Shown here in pieces: positions 23,601 through 33,400 of a stretch of 64,000 nt of DNA (position 1 is its first letter; the number at the start of each line of letters is the position of its first letter). Made by a program: the position numbers and the translations under genes. This DNA comes from Branchiostoma belcheri (Eukaryota > Chordata > Leptocardii > Amphioxiformes > Branchiostomatidae): the NCBI RefSeq assembly GCF_001625305.1, contig NW_017804021.1, positions 255,078 through 319,077 on the forward strand. The letters are read 5' to 3'. The notes under the pieces were generated by a model. It worked only from the letters and a program-made list of their open reading frames with translations, had not been told where the DNA came from and did not search any database.

Positions 23601-25897
23601 CTGGGTTTCAGATGTTAACAGAAGGGTAGTTTCCTTTTTATCTGTAAACGGTGGCTTCATTAAAGAGCTCACAACACACAATACGAACCAGAGACAATCA
23701 ATGAATCAGATGTAGTAAAAAGTGTAGTTTCCACAAGACGCCTTTGTAGAATAAATAGTAGAAATCGGCCTAAAGGGAATGAATGTAACTGGCCAGAGGA
23801 GTTAGCCGGCAATAGAGGGTCCAATTCGACTGTGTTTTTTTTACCCTATATAGATAGGAACCTGTATATAGGGTAACTCCACTGGCCGATCACATTCCTT
23901 TTTAGGCCGATTTCTACTATTTATTCAGCCTGCAAAGTAGTCTGGCGGAGACTGTAAGAAGCGTATACCCTGAACGTTTGCGTTATTCTTCGGTAGGTCG
24001 CAAGGTGGGTGCTGCTAGTTGAGCAATGGCCCTACAGGATGAGCTGGATCATCCAGTACGTCGACGACTTCTTCCAAAGGAGAGAGCTCGGAAGGCACGA
24101 GACTCTACAGCGGGGGATTCAAATGCACGACAAGCTGGTGGACATCTTCGTCGAAAGAGTCAAAGTCGAGATCAGCACTCAGGAAGAATGGAGCCACCTC
24201 AACCCGCTGGACGAAGATCCCGAAATGTTCGAGCTCTTCTTGACTTTTGCCAAGTTCACCGTTAAGGTATGTCCAGTAAAAAATCTATTCTCTATACACG
24301 TAATTACGTTTGTATGTATTTTATTGCCTTGGCCAGAATGGTTTCGGTTTGGCCATGGAGTGGCTGTGCTGGTATTTGTACCATATGTGAACATCAAAAG
24401 ACAAGCTAAGAAGCTGTGGATGGATCTTCGTGATATTTTGTAGGTTAGTAGTGGTTGTGGACACAAAGGTGAAGTTCGAAAATAGTTCACCTGGCGAAAG
24501 ACAGAGACCAATATGGTTTATTGGTCTTCTGCTACGATGTTTAGTTCCTTTACCAGATATCGGTTCGAAGATGTTTTCATCTGTTAAATGAAAAAAAAAT
24601 CTAGATCTGGGTTGTTTCCTTTCAGTTTTATACAAATCCATTTAACGGTAACGATAATGAAAACTTAAAAATGTCGTTTTCTTTTAAGGACATGCAAGAC
24701 CTCCTTCCCTACACCGTCAACCTCGACCTCTCAATCCGGCAGACGATTAGTTACGCCAGAGCCCAGACTGACGTCAAAGAGGTTGAACAGAACAATCAGA
24801 TGTTGGCAAGTCTTCTGAACGAAGACGATTCAACAGGTAAGGCTGATGGCTTTAAGCCTTTAATCAACATCACTAACCTTCACCAGGCTTTCCTACGCGG
24901 TTACGGGTTGTAGAATTCGAAAAAAAAGGAAAAATAGTTGGCCAGGAGAGTCAGTCCGAGGGAAGGATAATTTCCGACTCCGACGAGGGCAAAAGTACTC
25001 TACAGTGACCAAAAGCTCCTGGCTAATTATTTACCCTACTTGGTTCCGCTCAGTTTTACATTTTGATAGGAAAAAGTGATTGACAATTTGTGAATGAAAT
25101 GAGCTGTTATTAAGGAAATCAGTGTCATTCCTTTGCACGATAACCGTTTTTCTTTCAAGAGATACACCAAGTATGATGCTTTACACATAGGCCTCTGGAT
25201 CGTCTACATTCAGCCACATGTAGGTTACACTAATAATGAACTATTTTTACACTCAGCACCTCAATTCTCGGACCTCCTAAGAAATGGAAGAAAAGGACCT
25301 GGAGTCATGAAGGTTCCAGACGGATTCTTCAGTGTGGAGCAAGAGGCAGACAACCTCGGGTCTTCTTCATCACCACAAGACCGAAACACTGAGACAACAA
25401 CCGCCCCCAGCAGACGACCACAGGTGCGTCACCACAGCAACCTTCCCAGTCCTGACCCAAACCTTGACGTCATCGCTGAAGAATCCCCAGAGGAGGCTTG
25501 CAGGGACGTCCAGCGACAGCTGTCTGCGGCGATGGACGAATCAGGTGCCGAGAACGATGACGGGCCTGCCGCGGTAGTCGAAGATGTCGAGGAAAGCAGC
25601 GACGCGGGACCACAAGGACATGTCAACGGTCATACCACTGACGAAGACGCGGCAGCTGATCTAAGAGCAACCGGCGCAAAGACAAAGTCGACCTCACCAG
25701 ACGACATCGTTCTGATCGAAAATGGAGGGACGCACGACATGAACGATGATGACCGGGAAAGCGACGGGTCACCTCTGCTGAATCGGTCGCCATCATGGAC
25801 TAACGGGTCCTCGGACGAAGTTCATGAGGAAGAAGAGGACCAGTCTACTCCACTATTAATAGATCAGACACCAAGAGAGCGCGAATCAAATGTGTAG
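12854..25897 (+). CDS. C2-ankyrin-KAP P-loop NTPase membrane protein (20 exons, complete)
   Basis: Exons: 12854-13168, 13996-14106, 14356-14454, 14741-14791, 15280-15402, 15874-16002, 16518-16700, 17197-17307, 17857-18031, 18556-18723, 19150-19750, 20161-20242, 20671-20844, 21470-21604, 21972-22099, 22380-22551, 23027-23365, 23997-24266, 24689-24836, 25257-25897; 1384 aa. The start has a strong Kozak context (GCCGCCATGG). Residues about 38-142: C2 domain. 193-432: ankyrin repeats (VTPLHCAVIAGNAKVVSRLL, NTPLHIAVHQR). Walker A GIYARWGTGKS at about 470-480. Two hydrophobic hairpins (about 529-577; 690-735) lie between Walker A and Walker B VVVVVDDLDRC (about 799-809), the layout known for animal KAP NTPases. 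The tail from about 1172 is acidic, Ser/Thr-rich and ends in S-N-V, a class I PDZ-ligand pattern. The architecture recalls Kidins220/ARMS (ankyrins, KAP, PDZ ligand) plus a C2 domain. A signalling scaffold at membranes is inferred. The exon 14 donor (GTGCCC) is weak, but the protein join VIE-AVGILLSD fits the family. Confidence 0.92.
13914..13942. repeat. Terminal fragment of family E element
   Basis: AAGGCCCTGTTGATTTGATT then ATATG resembles the 35-bp terminal inverted repeat of the element at 46370-46767 with a few changes. A solo terminus in intron 1 of the C2-ANK-KAP gene. Confidence 0.45.
14509..14611. repeat. (TG)n microsatellite
   Basis: About 100 bp of nearly pure TG with three interruptions (TATG and TATTTG), in intron 3 of the C2-ANK-KAP gene, 55 bases after the exon 3 donor. 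Confidence 0.98.
16017..16185. repeat. (ACTC)n microsatellite
   Basis: About 170 bp of ACTC units with GCTC, ATTT and ACCC variants, beginning 15 bases after the exon 6 donor in the C2-ANK-KAP gene. Confidence 0.97.
16255..16345. repeat. Interspersed repeat, family H
   Basis: AACAGTTACTCAAGCAACTG and GTCAGGCGTTTCAAGTAGCA, then TCCACTACTTGTTATCAGTG; matches 7537-7665 and 32600-32720. Within intron 6 of the C2-ANK-KAP gene. Confidence 0.55.
18870..18890 (+). promoter_or_regulatory. RE1/NRSE-like site 1
   Basis: TTCAGCACCAAGGACAGGGC plus C; 19 of 21 positions agree with the vertebrate REST consensus TTCAGCACCAYGGACAGCGCC. Differences are at positions 11 and 18. Binding is inferred from the motif only. 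Confidence 0.5.
18959..18979 (+). promoter_or_regulatory. RE1/NRSE-like site 2
   Basis: TTCAGCACCAAGGACAGAGC plus C; 19 of 21 consensus positions. Second unit of the 89-bp array. Confidence 0.5.
19048..19068 (+). promoter_or_regulatory. RE1/NRSE-like site 3
   Basis: Identical to site 1 over the 21 bases. Third, partial unit of the 89-bp array; the repeat decays shortly after this site. Confidence 0.5.
20881..21015 (+). repeat. tRNA-derived SINE
   Basis: A-box-like GTGTGGTAGAGTG and B-box-like GGTTCGAACT about 40 bases apart, followed by a tail with GTGCCCTTGGGAAAGGCACTT, the word also found in the minus-strand SINE at 5585-5790. Located in intron 13 of the C2-ANK-KAP gene. Confidence 0.65.
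22130..22190. repeat. Terminal fragment of family E element
   Basis: TAAGGCCACACTGACTTGAT followed by a TATGGATGA and GATGACATCC block, a diverged copy of the terminal inverted repeat at 46370-46404, in intron 15 of the C2-ANK-KAP gene. Confidence 0.4.
22593..22840. repeat. Probable GC-richer transposon remnant
   Basis: A GC-richer block in an AT-rich intron, beginning CCTAGTCTGGTAACCAGATC and ending near GATCTAGTCTCGCTACCAGG; the ends are imperfect inverted repeats around CTGGTA/TACCAG, the same core as the element at 27413-27610. No open frame or clear target duplication. Confidence 0.4.
23749..23926. mobile_element. Fold-back MITE, family F
   Basis: The left arm from 23749 (GAATAAATAGTAGAAATCGG, CCTAAAGGGAATG) and the right arm ending 23926 (CATTCCTTTTTAGGCCGATT, TCTACTATTTATTC) are inverted over about 60 bases with few mismatches, enclosing a short AT-rich centre (CTATATAGATAGG). 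Located in intron 17 of the C2-ANK-KAP gene. Confidence 0.75.
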
Positions 25898-26691
25898 CTG
25901 CGCTTAGTATTGATATAGCTGTAGTCACAATTACAGAGTTACAGAGTTACAATGACACTGACCATGATAGTTTCTAGCTGTCCATCAACTACACTGACAC
26001 CCAAATATTACTTACATGTACATCAATATTAGAAAAGTTCAATTTCCACAGCAGAGGATACCTTTTTAAGTCTAGGTGTAAACGCATAAAAATCAATGGA
26101 ATAGTCACTACTCTGACACCCAAATACTTACCTCAACATTAGTTTTGTTCACCGCACATCAGAGGGCAGCTATATATATTTTATGTGATGTTGCTGATGT
26201 TTTGATAACGTTTTTTTCTTCAGGCCATGATGACAATGGAAGCACTTGTTATTTTGCAAATTAGACTTATCTTTACCTTCCAAACAAACAGACAAAATAA
26301 GTTGACCAGAAGACTTTTCTTTAATGCGCATAGCTTTTAGAAAGCATTTTATGACGTTGCTGCTTTTATACTCCAGCAATTTTATAGTGTATGCACTGTG
26401 GTTATCTTCTGATCGACAATTCACATTTTAAAAATTGTTTTGGAAACAGCCATCGGAAACCAAAAGAATGATAGAATCACTGTTTTTATTGGCTTGTAGT
26501 GTTTTTAGATACAAGCTTGGTAAGTTAGCTTGTGCTGGAGTGTCCTTTTGTTGACTTTGTCGTCAATATTTGTTGTACGGTACCTGTTGCCTTGGGTTTT
26601 AGTTTATTGGTGATAGAACATTAACTACTAACTATGCTGGTGTTTGGCTTCACTATCATTTCAGATGACTTCTAATTGCAATTTTGTTCTT

Positions 26692-26697
26692 AATAAA
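26692..26697 (+). terminator. Polyadenylation signal of the C2-ANK-KAP gene
   Basis: AATAAA about 0.8 kb after the TAG at 25897, in AT-rich sequence before the intergenic repeats. Confidence 0.45.
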
Positions 26698-27412
26698 TAC
26701 ACTACAAGTATTTGTGGTTATACTGATTTTGCCCTCAGACAACCAAGACACTTTGATATTTCAGTTGTCCAATGACAAAAAGTATACGTAAGTAATGACA
26801 ACTTTAAACTTGACACTGTCATGAAAGCTTCACGGCACTGTACAAGCAGTCTACATAGAACTTACTCGATCGAAACGCGTTGTTGTCACTCACTGGGCGA
26901 CCGAAGTCACATTGAGGCAGATTGCATTGGGATTTCCAGCAGCACCACCTTGCGATATGAATTAGTATAGCAAATATAGCGATGTAACAAGAAGCGTTGC
27001 TATGCGATAATTGGTATAAATTGTAATTGCAAATGCCATATACGTGTAGGTTTCATTGCAAATTTGTCTCAGCTAAGCTTGTTAACATTACCAGGCATTC
27101 ATACCGTTATTCCATTTTCAAGAAAATAACGGAATAGAGCTGTATCTACAGTATTAAAACATTACCGAAGTTAATGTTGTTTTCAAGAGACTGATGGGCA
27201 ACGTTGCTATCGATAAAAGTGCATTGAAACTTAATCATTAAACAATTATAGTTTATTAACGCAGAGACTAGGGAACACTTTTTTTTTATTTCCCCAGCTT
27301 TCCAGGAAGAACCACCGGTCCGGGAAGTCTGATTATTATTATCAAATTACGAAACAAGGAAATCGGGACACGGAACCACGACCCAGACAACATGTGTGCT
27401 CTGGGGTCAGCT

Positions 27413-27610
27413 TTAATAGCCTGGTATCCAGTCTTACGTGGTAGGGGCGGGTTTTCCTCGGGGCCGCATAAGCTATTTCCCGCCCGCGTGGGGCAAACCA
27501 AATCCCCAAGCATGCCATCTGTTAGCCTAGGTGGGGGAAGCTATTAGAGCCCCCGAAGACACAGCCTGCCTGAACACCCAACAGCCGCAATCACGTAAGA
27601 TACCAGGCTA
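27413..27610. mobile_element. Short TIR element with 8-9 bp target duplication (hAT-like), family G
   Basis: Termini TAGCCTGGTATC (from 27417) and GATACCAGGCTA (to 27610) are inverted repeats, with further matching CTTACGTG/CACGTAAG just inside. The element is flanked by GGGTCAGCT at 27404-27412 and 27611-27619. An 8-9 bp duplication fits hAT-type transposition (established for that superfamily); no transposase is present, so it is non-autonomous. The few bases TTAA between duplication and TIR are assigned to the element by inference. Confidence 0.75.
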
Positions 27611-27798
27611 GGGTCAGCTAGCTGGCGCAGCACTTCTTCGGCCAGACAGGGAAGTTACCACGAGACACTTCCCTATGAGATTTCAATCGTCTTTCCCGTA
27701 AAAAAAGTGACACTTCCTTGGCCATGGCACATGTACAGGTTATTTTTAGATCCTCTTTAGCTACACACACTGAACAGTGTCAGTATTTTATAGCAGAG

Positions 27799-27989
27799 TC
27801 TACCAGGCGTCAGAAGCACGCGCGCAGCTGGAAAGAGTAGAAGTTGGCCCGTAGAGGTAGACAGATAACATGCCAGGGGAGTTGGTCCACTAAGTTAGTA
27901 GTACAGTCCCGGCATGTTATCTAGTGTCTGTCTATTTGGCCAATTTCTACTCTTTCTATGTTCCATGGTCCAGCCGCTTTTGAAGCCAA
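27799..27989. mobile_element. Fold-back MITE, family D
   Basis: Begins CTACCAGGCGTCAGAAGC; contains GGTAGACAGATAACATGCCA and GGGGAGTTGG, then the inverted counterpart GGCATGTTATCTAG, GTCTGTCTATTTGGCC and AATTTCTACTCTTTC, ending near GCTTTTGAAGCC. Same family as 9242-9425 and 28353-28580. Confidence 0.65.
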
Positions 27990-28352
27990 TCTTGAAACTA
28001 TGAAAGCGCGGCAATAGAAAATTGACGTAGCGTGGGTGCCATCCATTTTGTAACAGGGCTCCTTGCACTAGTTTTTTTTTTTTCTTCGAGTACAAAACAG
28101 ATGGCTCCCAGGCTAGAATTGACGCTGGAAATACGAAATGTCGTCATCCGTCTGCTGATTTTTATCTTTCCTGGCCCAGCGGACTACTTTCCCTTCCCTT
28201 TCTGTGTGGCACTCTGCCGACAACTGATTCGTTGCAGACATGAATGAGGCTATGCGCTACATATGCTCTGCATATTGCGTTAGTGTTGTGAGAATACACA
28301 TGATTTGATTCCTTTCACATGCACAGTTCCGTACCCAGCCGCACATAGTCTC

Positions 28353-28580
28353 TCTACCAGGCTAATAGAAGCGGCTAGAAAAAAAAGTAAAAATTTGCCA
28401 ACGCAAATTAAACTTGAGACATATAACATGAAAGAGGAGTTGGTCCGCTAATTATAAAGGAGTACAGGGGCCAACTCCCCTGGCATGTTATATGCACGTG
28501 GTTTAATATATGTTTTTTTTTTGGGGGGGGGGGTTCTATTTTTTTACTCTTTCCAATCACTTCTGAAGCCTGGTAGAGGC
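28353..28580. mobile_element. Fold-back MITE, family D
   Basis: Inverted ends CTACCAGGCTAATAGAAGC and CTTCTGAAGCCTGGTAG, with inner GGAGTTGGTCCGCTAATTA and GGCCAACTCCCCTGGCATGT. Poly-T and poly-G runs near 28510 follow. Third copy of the family. Confidence 0.65.
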
Positions 28581-28685
28581 TACTTACAGATACAGCTGTC
28601 ATGTAATATCAGATATTACAGTATATTCTTTTCTGTGAATTACCCTTTTTTGCTAGATTGTTCTTCTTTTCCTTTTATATTTCCA

Positions 28686-28992
28686 NNNNNNNNNNNNNNN
28701 NNNNNNNNNNNNNNNNNNNNNNNNNNNNNNNNNNNNNNNNNNNNNNNNNNNNNNNNNNNNNNNNNNNNNNNNNNNNNNNNNNNNNNNNNNNNNNNNNNNN
28801 NNNNNNNNNNNNNNNNNNNNNNNNNNNNNNNNNNNNNNNNNNNNNNNNNNNNNNNNNNNNNNNNNNNNNNNNNNNNNNNNNNNNNNNNNNNNNNNNNNNN
28901 NNNNNNNNNNNNNNNNNNNNNNNNNNNNNNNNNNNNNNNNNNNNNNNNNNNNNNNNNNNNNNNNNNNNNNNNNNNNNNNNNNNNNNNNNNNN
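28686..28992. other. Assembly gap (307 N)
   Basis: Run of N just after a fold-back MITE. Open frames reported across it have no meaning. Confidence 0.99.
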
Positions 28993-30444
28993 CGTCTTTC
29001 CGCTACACGGAGTCGACTGGAATGTCGTCAGAGCTTGTTTCCGTTCCTTGCCAGTTTCTCAAGACCATATTTGTGTGGAGAAGGGAGTCTGAGGAAGGCA
29101 CGCCAACCGTTTGGCCAGCTGCCAGGCTGGCGGACATGACGTGTGGGCACGGCCCACATGCGTTGTCAACACAGAGAAACCCAGGACCAACGCTTAAGAG
29201 GCGACACATTCGTAGCCTGCAGATTCGATCCTCCTTCTGTCGCCTTTCTCTTTGTCTAAAGAGTTAAATTGAATATGACGACTAAATAACCACAGAAGGA
29301 TGATACTTTCCTGGACCAAAAATGTCACATTAAGAGATGCATTTTCGTAGATGGAAAATTTTACCCGTTTCTTCTACTAATTGAATAAAATCAGTTCAAG
29401 CAGGCTTGGCTACCACGTGTAGCCATGTGAAAAAGCCTTTTGTTATATACATCACTGAAATCGCTTTGGCTGATCGCTCGGAACTTATGTAGGGTTAAGG
29501 TATTGGATACATTAAAAGGGACTTTATCCGAGTAAACATACTCATTCTGGTAACGTTTGATACATCTAACACTGTGACTTAGAGGAAGCCAAGCATCTTA
29601 AGAGACCGGAAATCGACGGAAACCATACTTGTGACTTTCGCGGAAGAAAGCGCCCAAAGCGGAAGTAGGGATAGACTTCTAGTAAAACTTCCTGGTTTCA
29701 AAGTACGAACCAACAAGGTTGAACTTTCGCGTTTGAGTAGTATACATGGTGGCAAGGTTTAAAGCTGCATCGCGGAACATCCCTGGCATTAGGACTCAGA
29801 TACAAAAAGTAAATTTTCTCACGGTCATTACGGTTACAACTGATCAACTTACACTGCCAAACATTCATGAAGTGTAGGTGCCAAAATATGAAGCATTATG
29901 AGTGTGTTTAAAAGCTTGAAACGCTTATGAGCCATGTTTGTTTACATTCTGATAGTTTGTGGTGGCACCACAAACTGAGTGCGCCTAATATGTGGGCTGT
30001 CTTAGCACCAACCAGAAATGTCAGAAATGTGATATTAGTACTGCACGAATATGTTGAAAGGTGGAAGCAAATCACAATCAAACGAATATTTTTGAGATGA
30101 AATATTTCAAATTTGGGTGGAGAATGTTACATATGTCTCAAATATGGGCAAGATTCTTCACTTCTGGAACCTGCACATTTTTATTCTATTCGCCAGTAGT
30201 ACATGGATAAATGCGTTTTTTAAAAGAAATACAACCAGGTAGAGTCAAGATATCATCTACGTGTTGACTTAATGGTGGGCGGACCCTTTCTTTGTAAGGA
30301 CAGAAAATGATGTATGGTTATGCTAATGAGATCACAGAGCAAACCCCACGCAATGCTGAGTGTGTACGGTTCCCGCCTTCCGGTGCCGAATCTGCGGCTG
30401 GCAACAAGCGACCAGCGTCAGCTGAAATCGACAGTAGAACAAGA

Positions 30445-33400
30445 ATGGCTGGGCCAGGGAAGGATAGTGCGATCTCGCACTCCGACTTTCAGCGCTGCTT
30501 CCCGCTACTTGTCAGTTTCATACACTTCGTTTTAACATGTCTGCAGCTGGCGGGAGCCCAGGAGCAAGGTATGCCGTGTTCCGATTCCCTCTAACCGTCG
30601 GCGATCGCGAGAAATAGGCCCATCGCTTCTAGCAAGTGCATGTTGGTGTGTTTCGGTTTGTGCCAAAACACAGAAAGACAACTGGGGGGACTTTTGCAGC
30701 TGTTAGCCCAAAATAGCAACAATGGACGACCTTCAACGTCTGGTCGTCTTGATTATATTTCACCACATATACTCTAGATGGTTGATGATGTTGTGTCGTT
30801 TTTTGTATGTCTAATCATGTTGACATTTTTGTTGTCAGCTTTCGTCCAGACGGACTACAGAGAGCTGAGGCACATGGTTGACGGTGCTCCGTTACAGGTT
30901 TGCTACTCCGCTCAAATACTTCACATTTTACATCGTTTTGTGGTGTTTGGCTTCGGCTTACACTAGATCGCACCTTACTAGCGATGTAATGTAACGTATA
31001 GACTACTGTTCTGAAGAATATAGGGTGTGTTGATGTTCGTATTTAAGGCCAGTGCATGGTGTGTGTTGTCGCATACCAATGCGTTCAGGTCGGGACCCAA
31101 ACCGCTACCGAAAACAGGAACACTCTTCGGCCTTGCGTCAAGATTTTGACCAAAAATAGCCCGAATTCCACCCAAACAACACTTGGTTCCGATCCAGGAA
31201 CAACTGTTGGCCCACATTCATGGGGTGACACACACTCTACCCTGACGTGGACGACTCTGACTTGTGTTTATTGTTTATTTCCCTTGCAGGGGTCAGACGC
31301 ACAGACATTTGGTGCAAGGTATGTATATATCTTCCCCCCTCCCCATTACACTTCCTGGTACACACACAACATACACCGTAATGCACACATAAACACTGCA
31401 TACACACATTCATAAACCTAGAACTACACGAGCTTAGCACAAAGGTACTTATCTATAAACCATCAAAACAGAATTCCTGTAGATCCCATAAACAAGATAG
31501 ATACAAGCCCGTAAAGTTTGGAATGGTGCATCAGGAATTCCAGGGCTAACCCCTTGTAAGCTCACGGTGTATGATGCGAAAAGGTCGGTATGTAAACTTA
31601 GTCTTCCAAGCACAACTCTGCTTGACCCTTCTTGGTGGTGTCCGATTTCGTACGTGTGTTTTGGAGGGAAAACCGTAAAAAAGCGTCTTCTACTCATAGG
31701 GATCTGCCATCTTTTTTTCTATCACAAGTGTAATATGTGGGTTTCATACACAGAATTTCTAATCTTGTGTTCCCTGAGTTTAGAGGATTTGAGATCAATG
31801 AAATGATCTGTTGTGATGTTATATATAGGGCTCAAAATACTAGGTGCATATGCACCTTATAATTAGTGAAGGTAAAATTGGAGCTGTGCAGGTATTTCTG
31901 ATGATTACCTGCACCTAACCTGCACTGGTCCATGTACTGGGTTTACGCACAAATGTAGGTGTATGTGTATTTTCATTAGCTGTCATCACCTTTGAAATCA
32001 CATATTAAAGAAATAATGATTTCTGAACAGTTTTTACCATGATCCATACTTCCTAAATTCTGAGTGGTGCAAGTAAAACTTGTCTGGTGCAGGTAATTTT
32101 CAATGTTACCTGCTCCAGTGCAGGTATGCAGAAAAACGTATTTCGAGCCCTGCAATGTTTTTTGAGGGGTTCCCTTCCATAAGAACCCAAACATGCTCAC
32201 TCATGTGTGTAAGGCTTGCTTGTTTGCCTGAGGCTATAGTGTTACCTGGTTGGACAGGTTACTATACCCAGGTGAGACAATGGGAAGATTCACCTGAGAT
32301 CATGTGACCAGATAAAGCTGGAATAAACTGCCCCTCCCCCTTCCTAAATTAGCTGCAGTATTGAAATTCTCATTAGGAAAAGTGTGTTGTTAAAGTAAAT
32401 GAAAATGTTTTTGGTGGAGGAGTAAATATTTGGATATCAAATTTTTTGATAAACACTTTATATTGGATGCAATTTCTTAACAGCTGTTCGGTCACGTATG
32501 AGTAAATTTTGTGTCTGGTTAGATTTTGATCTTCCTGACGTTGATCACAATCTACATACATTGTAAATTATAACATTTTATGAAATACATACACTTGCTA
32601 TGTCGACGAAGGTTAGACATTCGGGAAATGAAATACGTAAGGATTGTTACTGAAGCAAATGGATACATTTTTGAAAACTCAGACGTTTCAAGCAGCGTCC
32701 ACTACTTTTTGTCAGTGACTAAGATTAAGAGTCCCAGTTCCTTGTGTACATGCACTTGTGCAACTAACAACATTTAGGAGGCAATGTTCGTGTATACAGC
32801 AATAATTCAATATAAAAGATGCAATATATTATTGAAGGACAGTTACTAATAACAGTTCTTATTACTAGTATTAGGTGAAAACAAACACTGGGTAATGTAT
32901 ATATAGTCCCATAATTTTTCGTGCTTGTCAATAATTAAGTTATAGGCACTTGGAGGGTTGTTAGACCACTCAGATGTCCAGGGCTCGAAATTCATTTTTG
33001 GGAATAGGTGCACTGGTGCACCCAGCCTAAAAAATTAGGTGCACTAAAATTATTTTGGGTGCACCATATAAAATGAAATAAGTATAATGTCAGCAAAAAC
33101 TAGTATGTTTCATTTCTCAAGAAAAGTACTACAACAATAATTCTATTATTTTCTGATACTTGGATGTTAAGAATACGCTGTATACTAATACATTTAACAT
33201 CTTTTTTATTCTTTACATACGGAAACCTAACAAAATATTTGGTTGCACTGGTGCACCCACAGAAAAAGATTGGGTACATAGCTCCAAATGGGTGCACTAA
33301 GGTGCACATGCACCCAGTATTTCCAGCCCTGGATGTCTGTTTGTTTTCTGTTCTGAGTTTTTGGGAAAACAGGAAGCAGGAATTTTAGAGCTGTGGCTCT

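Larger units (their letters stand above)
25898..30444. other. 3' UTR and intergenic region between the KAP and TMEM131-like genes
   Basis: Contains the KAP gene 3' UTR, inverted-repeat elements at 27413-27610, 27799-27989 and 28353-28580, and the 307-N gap. From 28993 to 30444 the sequence is unique-looking and becomes CpG-richer towards the TMEM131-like start, with an ETS-like GCGGAAGTAGG near 29658; this is presumably its promoter and 5' UTR. No supportable coding exon was seen. Confidence 0.55.

Noticed and set aside
29003-29209. 68-codon minus-strand frame next to the gap
   Set aside because: No domain, abuts unresolved sequence; cannot be supported.
28485-29267. 260-codon frame
   Set aside because: Most of it spans the N gap, so it has no meaning.
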